From: Kyrpidia sp. | Lineage (GTDB): Bacteria > Bacillota > Bacilli > Kyrpidiales > Kyrpidiaceae | Length of the DNA: 60,171 bases | Direction of reading: 5' to 3' | NCBI GenBank assembly: GCA_029960885.1 | Contig: JASBVV010000003.1 | Coordinates: 1-60,171 of the forward strand | Shown: one piece after another, positions 58,414 through 60,171 of the stretch | Layout of the letters: each line of letters begins with the position of its first letter | Numbering within the stretch: the stretch's first letter is position 1 | Translations under genes and position numbers: made by a program | The notes under the pieces: model-generated | What the model was told of the DNA's origin: nothing | What the model saw: the letters and a program-made list of their open reading frames with translations, nothing else | Database searches by the model: none

Positions 58414-60015
58414 CTACTGTACGCGCTTTTTCTTCCCTATCCAATACTGTTCCCGTAACTTAAATTTTTGCAGCTTTCCAGTGGCTGTCCGCGGCAACGA
58501 CTCCACAAATTCCACCGACTTCGGAGCTTTAAAATGAGCCAATCGGTCTCGACAGTACGCCATCAGCTCGCCTTCCGACAGCGACGCCCCGGGCTTTAAC
58601 ACGACCAGAGCCTTGGGGACTTCGCCCCATTGGTCGTCGGGGACAGCAATCACCGCCGCCTCGAGAACCGCCGGGTGTTGATAGATCACTCCCTCCACCT
58701 CTGTGGACGAGATATTTTCGCCTCCGGAGATAATGATGTCCTTTTTACGGTCCAAGATTTCAATATAGCCGTCCGGATGAACCACCGCCAAATCCCCGGT
58801 ATGCAACCAGCCGTCGACAATGGTTTTTCCCGTTTCCTCGGGTTGTTTGTAATATCCGGCCATGATCGCGTTTCCGCGGGCGACGATTTCACCGATTTCC
58901 TGGCCGTCCCATTGCACTTCACGGGTCGGATCGTCCGGAGAGACCACCCGGACCTCTCCGCTGAACATCTGTTCGATCCCCTGCCGCGCTTTGACTTCCG
59001 CCTTTTGCTCCTCCGGAAGGGCATCCAGCCGTTTGTTCCATTCACAGTAGGTGATGAACGGCGACGTTTCCGTCATTCCGTACACGTGGATCACGCTCAA
59101 CCCCAAGAGTTCCTCCGCCTTTTTCAGGACAGCCGCCGGGGGTGGGGAACCGGCCACCGCCATGCGCCGGGGAATGGAACGATCGACTTCGGAAGCCTCC
59201 CTGGCGTTCACCATCATATTCAACACCGTGGGAGCGCCGCATAACAATGTCACCTTTTCCGCATTGAAAAGTTTGGCAATTTCGGCGGGATCGACCTTTC
59301 TCAAACACACATGCGTGGCCCCGGCCCCGGTGACGGCCCAGATCCCTCCCCACCCGTTCACATGGAAGAGCGGCAGAGTATGCAGGTACACGTCATCGTG
59401 AACCACCTGCAGGTGGTATAAGAAATTGGCCGCGTTCAAATAATTGTTCCGATGGGTCAACATGACCCCCTTCGGCCGAGACGTGGTCCCACTGGTGTAA
59501 TTGATCGTAAGAGGCTGGTTTTCGTCGATGTCCACCGCGGGCGGTTCCTCCGGCGAAGCCGACTCCAAAAATTGCTCGTAATCCATATGGGGGAGTCCGG
59601 TGGATGCGGGCTCCCGAGAAACCACGATGAATCGTCGAATACCGGGCAATTGATCGCTCAGTTTCTCGATCGGCTCGACATAATCCGCATCCAGAATGAG
59701 CATCTTCGCATCGCTATGGTTCAAAATATAGACGAAATCCTCGCCGGTTAATCGATAATTCAAAGGGATCATCACGGCGCCCAATTGGCCGATCCCAAAA
59801 AAACACTCAATCATCTCATGAATGTTCGGCAACATCACCGCAACGTGATCACCCTTGGAAATCCCTTCTTCACGAAGGGCATTGGAGAGCCGATTGATCC
59901 TCTGCCCCCATTCGCGATAGGTGCAGCGATAATCCCCGTCGATGACCGCGACTTTCTCCGGATAGTACTTGATCGCTCGGCGCTTCCAGTCAATGGGCGT
60001 CAATGGGGTGATCAT
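58414..60015 (-). CDS. Long-chain acyl-CoA synthetase-like AMP-forming ligase
   Basis: This 533-residue ANL-superfamily ligase activates a carboxylic acid with ATP and transfers it to CoA. The signature P-loop TINYTSGTTSRPKGVMLTHRN (about residue 170), VIHVYGMTETSP, GWLHTGDLAVVHPDGYIEI and the C-terminal Lys loop PRTATGKLQKFKLR are all intact. It resembles medium/long-chain acyl-CoA or fadD-like and propionate/acetoacetate-type members; the acid cannot be chosen from sequence alone. An ATG with GAGGT upstream starts it, and a short upstream frame ends in an ATGA overlap with it. Confidence 0.93.
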   Translation of the reverse strand: MITPLTPIDWKRRAIKYYPEKVAVIDGDYRCTYREWGQRINRLSNALREEGISKGDHVAVMLPNIHEMIECFFGIGQLGAVMIPLNYRLTGEDFVYILNHSDAKMLILDADYVEPIEKLSDQLPGIRRFIVVSREPASTGLPHMDYEQFLESASPEEPPAVDIDENQPLTINYTSGTTSRPKGVMLTHRNNYLNAANFLYHLQVVHDDVYLHTLPLFHVNGWGGIWAVTGAGATHVCLRKVDPAEIAKLFNAEKVTLLCGAPTVLNMMVNAREASEVDRSIPRRMAVAGSPPPAAVLKKAEELLGLSVIHVYGMTETSPFITYCEWNKRLDALPEEQKAEVKARQGIEQMFSGEVRVVSPDDPTREVQWDGQEIGEIVARGNAIMAGYYKQPEETGKTIVDGWLHTGDLAVVHPDGYIEILDRKKDIIISGGENISSTEVEGVIYQHPAVLEAAVIAVPDDQWGEVPKALVVLKPGASLSEGELMAYCRDRLAHFKAPKSVEFVESLPRTATGKLQKFKLREQYWIGKKKRVQ

Positions 60016-60068
60016 GACGTGAATACCTCGCTTTCAATGGGCGTGAGCCGGACGTGAGCCGTGAACAT
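60012..60068 (-). CDS. Possible 18-residue leader frame before the acyl-CoA synthetase
   Basis: An ATG with GGAGG five bases upstream opens an 18-codon frame (MFTAHVRLTPIESEVFTS) whose TGA overlaps the synthetase ATG (ATGA). This would couple or regulate translation. It is short, so chance is possible. Confidence 0.35.
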   Translation of the reverse strand: MFTAHVRLTPIESEVFTS

Positions 60069-60123
60069 GATTGCCTCCACGTCGAGATCCGTCAGTCGAT
60101 CAGTGGCGGAGTGGCAGGTGAAA

Positions 60124-60141
60124 AGCCGGGAACGCCCGGCT
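60124..60141 (-). terminator. Hairpin upstream of the acyl-CoA synthetase gene
   Basis: AGCCGGG pairs with CCCGGCT around AACG; on the minus strand TTTTC follows. It may end a gene to the right of the window. The rest of 60069-60171 shows no other feature. Confidence 0.5.
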
Positions 60142-60171
60142 CTTCATCCCCCGTCTCATCATCGCGGCCGG

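Noticed and set aside
60016-60060. Short direct repeat CGTGAGCCG before the acyl-CoA synthetase
   Set aside because: Only two imperfect copies, inside the short leader frame; no sign of an operator or mobile element.

Overview
The window is a high-GC stretch of an endospore-forming Bacillota chromosome. It carries many sporulation genes (spoVK, cotE, spoVS, spoIIIE, dpaA/dpaB, a YhcN-type lipoprotein, YheC/YheD-type spore proteins) plus the ricA, rny, ymdB, tepA and rnjB genes typical of Bacilli. The GC richness and the gene order (spoVK, ggt, hfq, miaA, mutL, mutS, ricA, miaB; then spoVS, ymdB, rny, recX, recA, cinA, pgsA, rimO; then spoIIIE, tepA, rnjB, dapA, dapG, asd, dpaB, dpaA, dut, a peptidase) suggest an Alicyclobacillaceae/Kyrpidia-like organism. 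That placement is inference. Almost every gene is on the minus strand; the plus-strand genes are lexA plus a cytochrome c, a two-gene island near 18-20 kb, and a sigma-54-type activator near 57 kb.

Layout. 0-2.4 kb: the end of a DsbA-like gene, then a divergent yneA-like/lexA SOS pair with LexA boxes between them, and a membrane-anchored cytochrome c. 2.4-4.4 kb: glnR-glnA with a consensus promoter and a GlnR box; glnA is broken by clustered indels as given. 4.4-9.3 kb: a YnbB-type PLP lyase, a small GTPase coupled to spoVK, and a gamma-glutamyltransferase. 9.4-18 kb: a DNA/RNA-maintenance run read miaB-ricA-mutS-mutL-methyltransferase-miaA-hfq. 18-20 kb: a Trp-rich small membrane protein and a phospholipase D-like lipoprotein on the plus strand. 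19.7-27 kb: cotE followed by four YheC/YheD-type ATP-grasp genes and one amidoligase-like gene, apparently one operon. 27-40.8 kb: a dipeptidase, spoVS, ymdB, rny, recX/recA (LexA box upstream), a DEAD-box helicase, cinA, pgsA, rimO, a YajQ-family gene, a YhcN-type lipoprotein, a RodZ-like gene and a DUF3388 gene. 41-56 kb: spoIIIE, ylzJ-like, tepA, a decayed RNase J fragment, rnjB, the lysine/dipicolinate pathway (dapA, dapG, asd, dpaB, dpaA), a TrxB-like flavoprotein, a nucleotidase, dut, an M16 peptidase and a YlxY-like deacetylase. 56-60 kb: an AcoR-like sigma-54 activator convergent with an acyl-CoA synthetase.

How the genes work together. dapG, asd and dapA build the precursor that DpaA/DpaB turn into dipicolinate for the spore core. 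CotE assembles the outer coat, and the ATP-grasp/amidoligase genes right behind it look like a peptide-bond-forming module acting on a coat component. SpoIIIE moves DNA into the forespore. LexA, RecA and the YneA-like protein form an SOS unit. MiaB, MiaA, RimO, RNase Y, RicA and RNase J2 handle RNA modification and turnover.

The most unusual items are the cotE-linked ATP-grasp/amidoligase cluster, the indel cluster in glnA, an inverted decayed RNase J fragment next to rnjB, the Trp-rich protein, and a TrxB-like protein without the redox CxxC. No tRNA, rRNA, CRISPR array, insertion sequence or origin was recognised.
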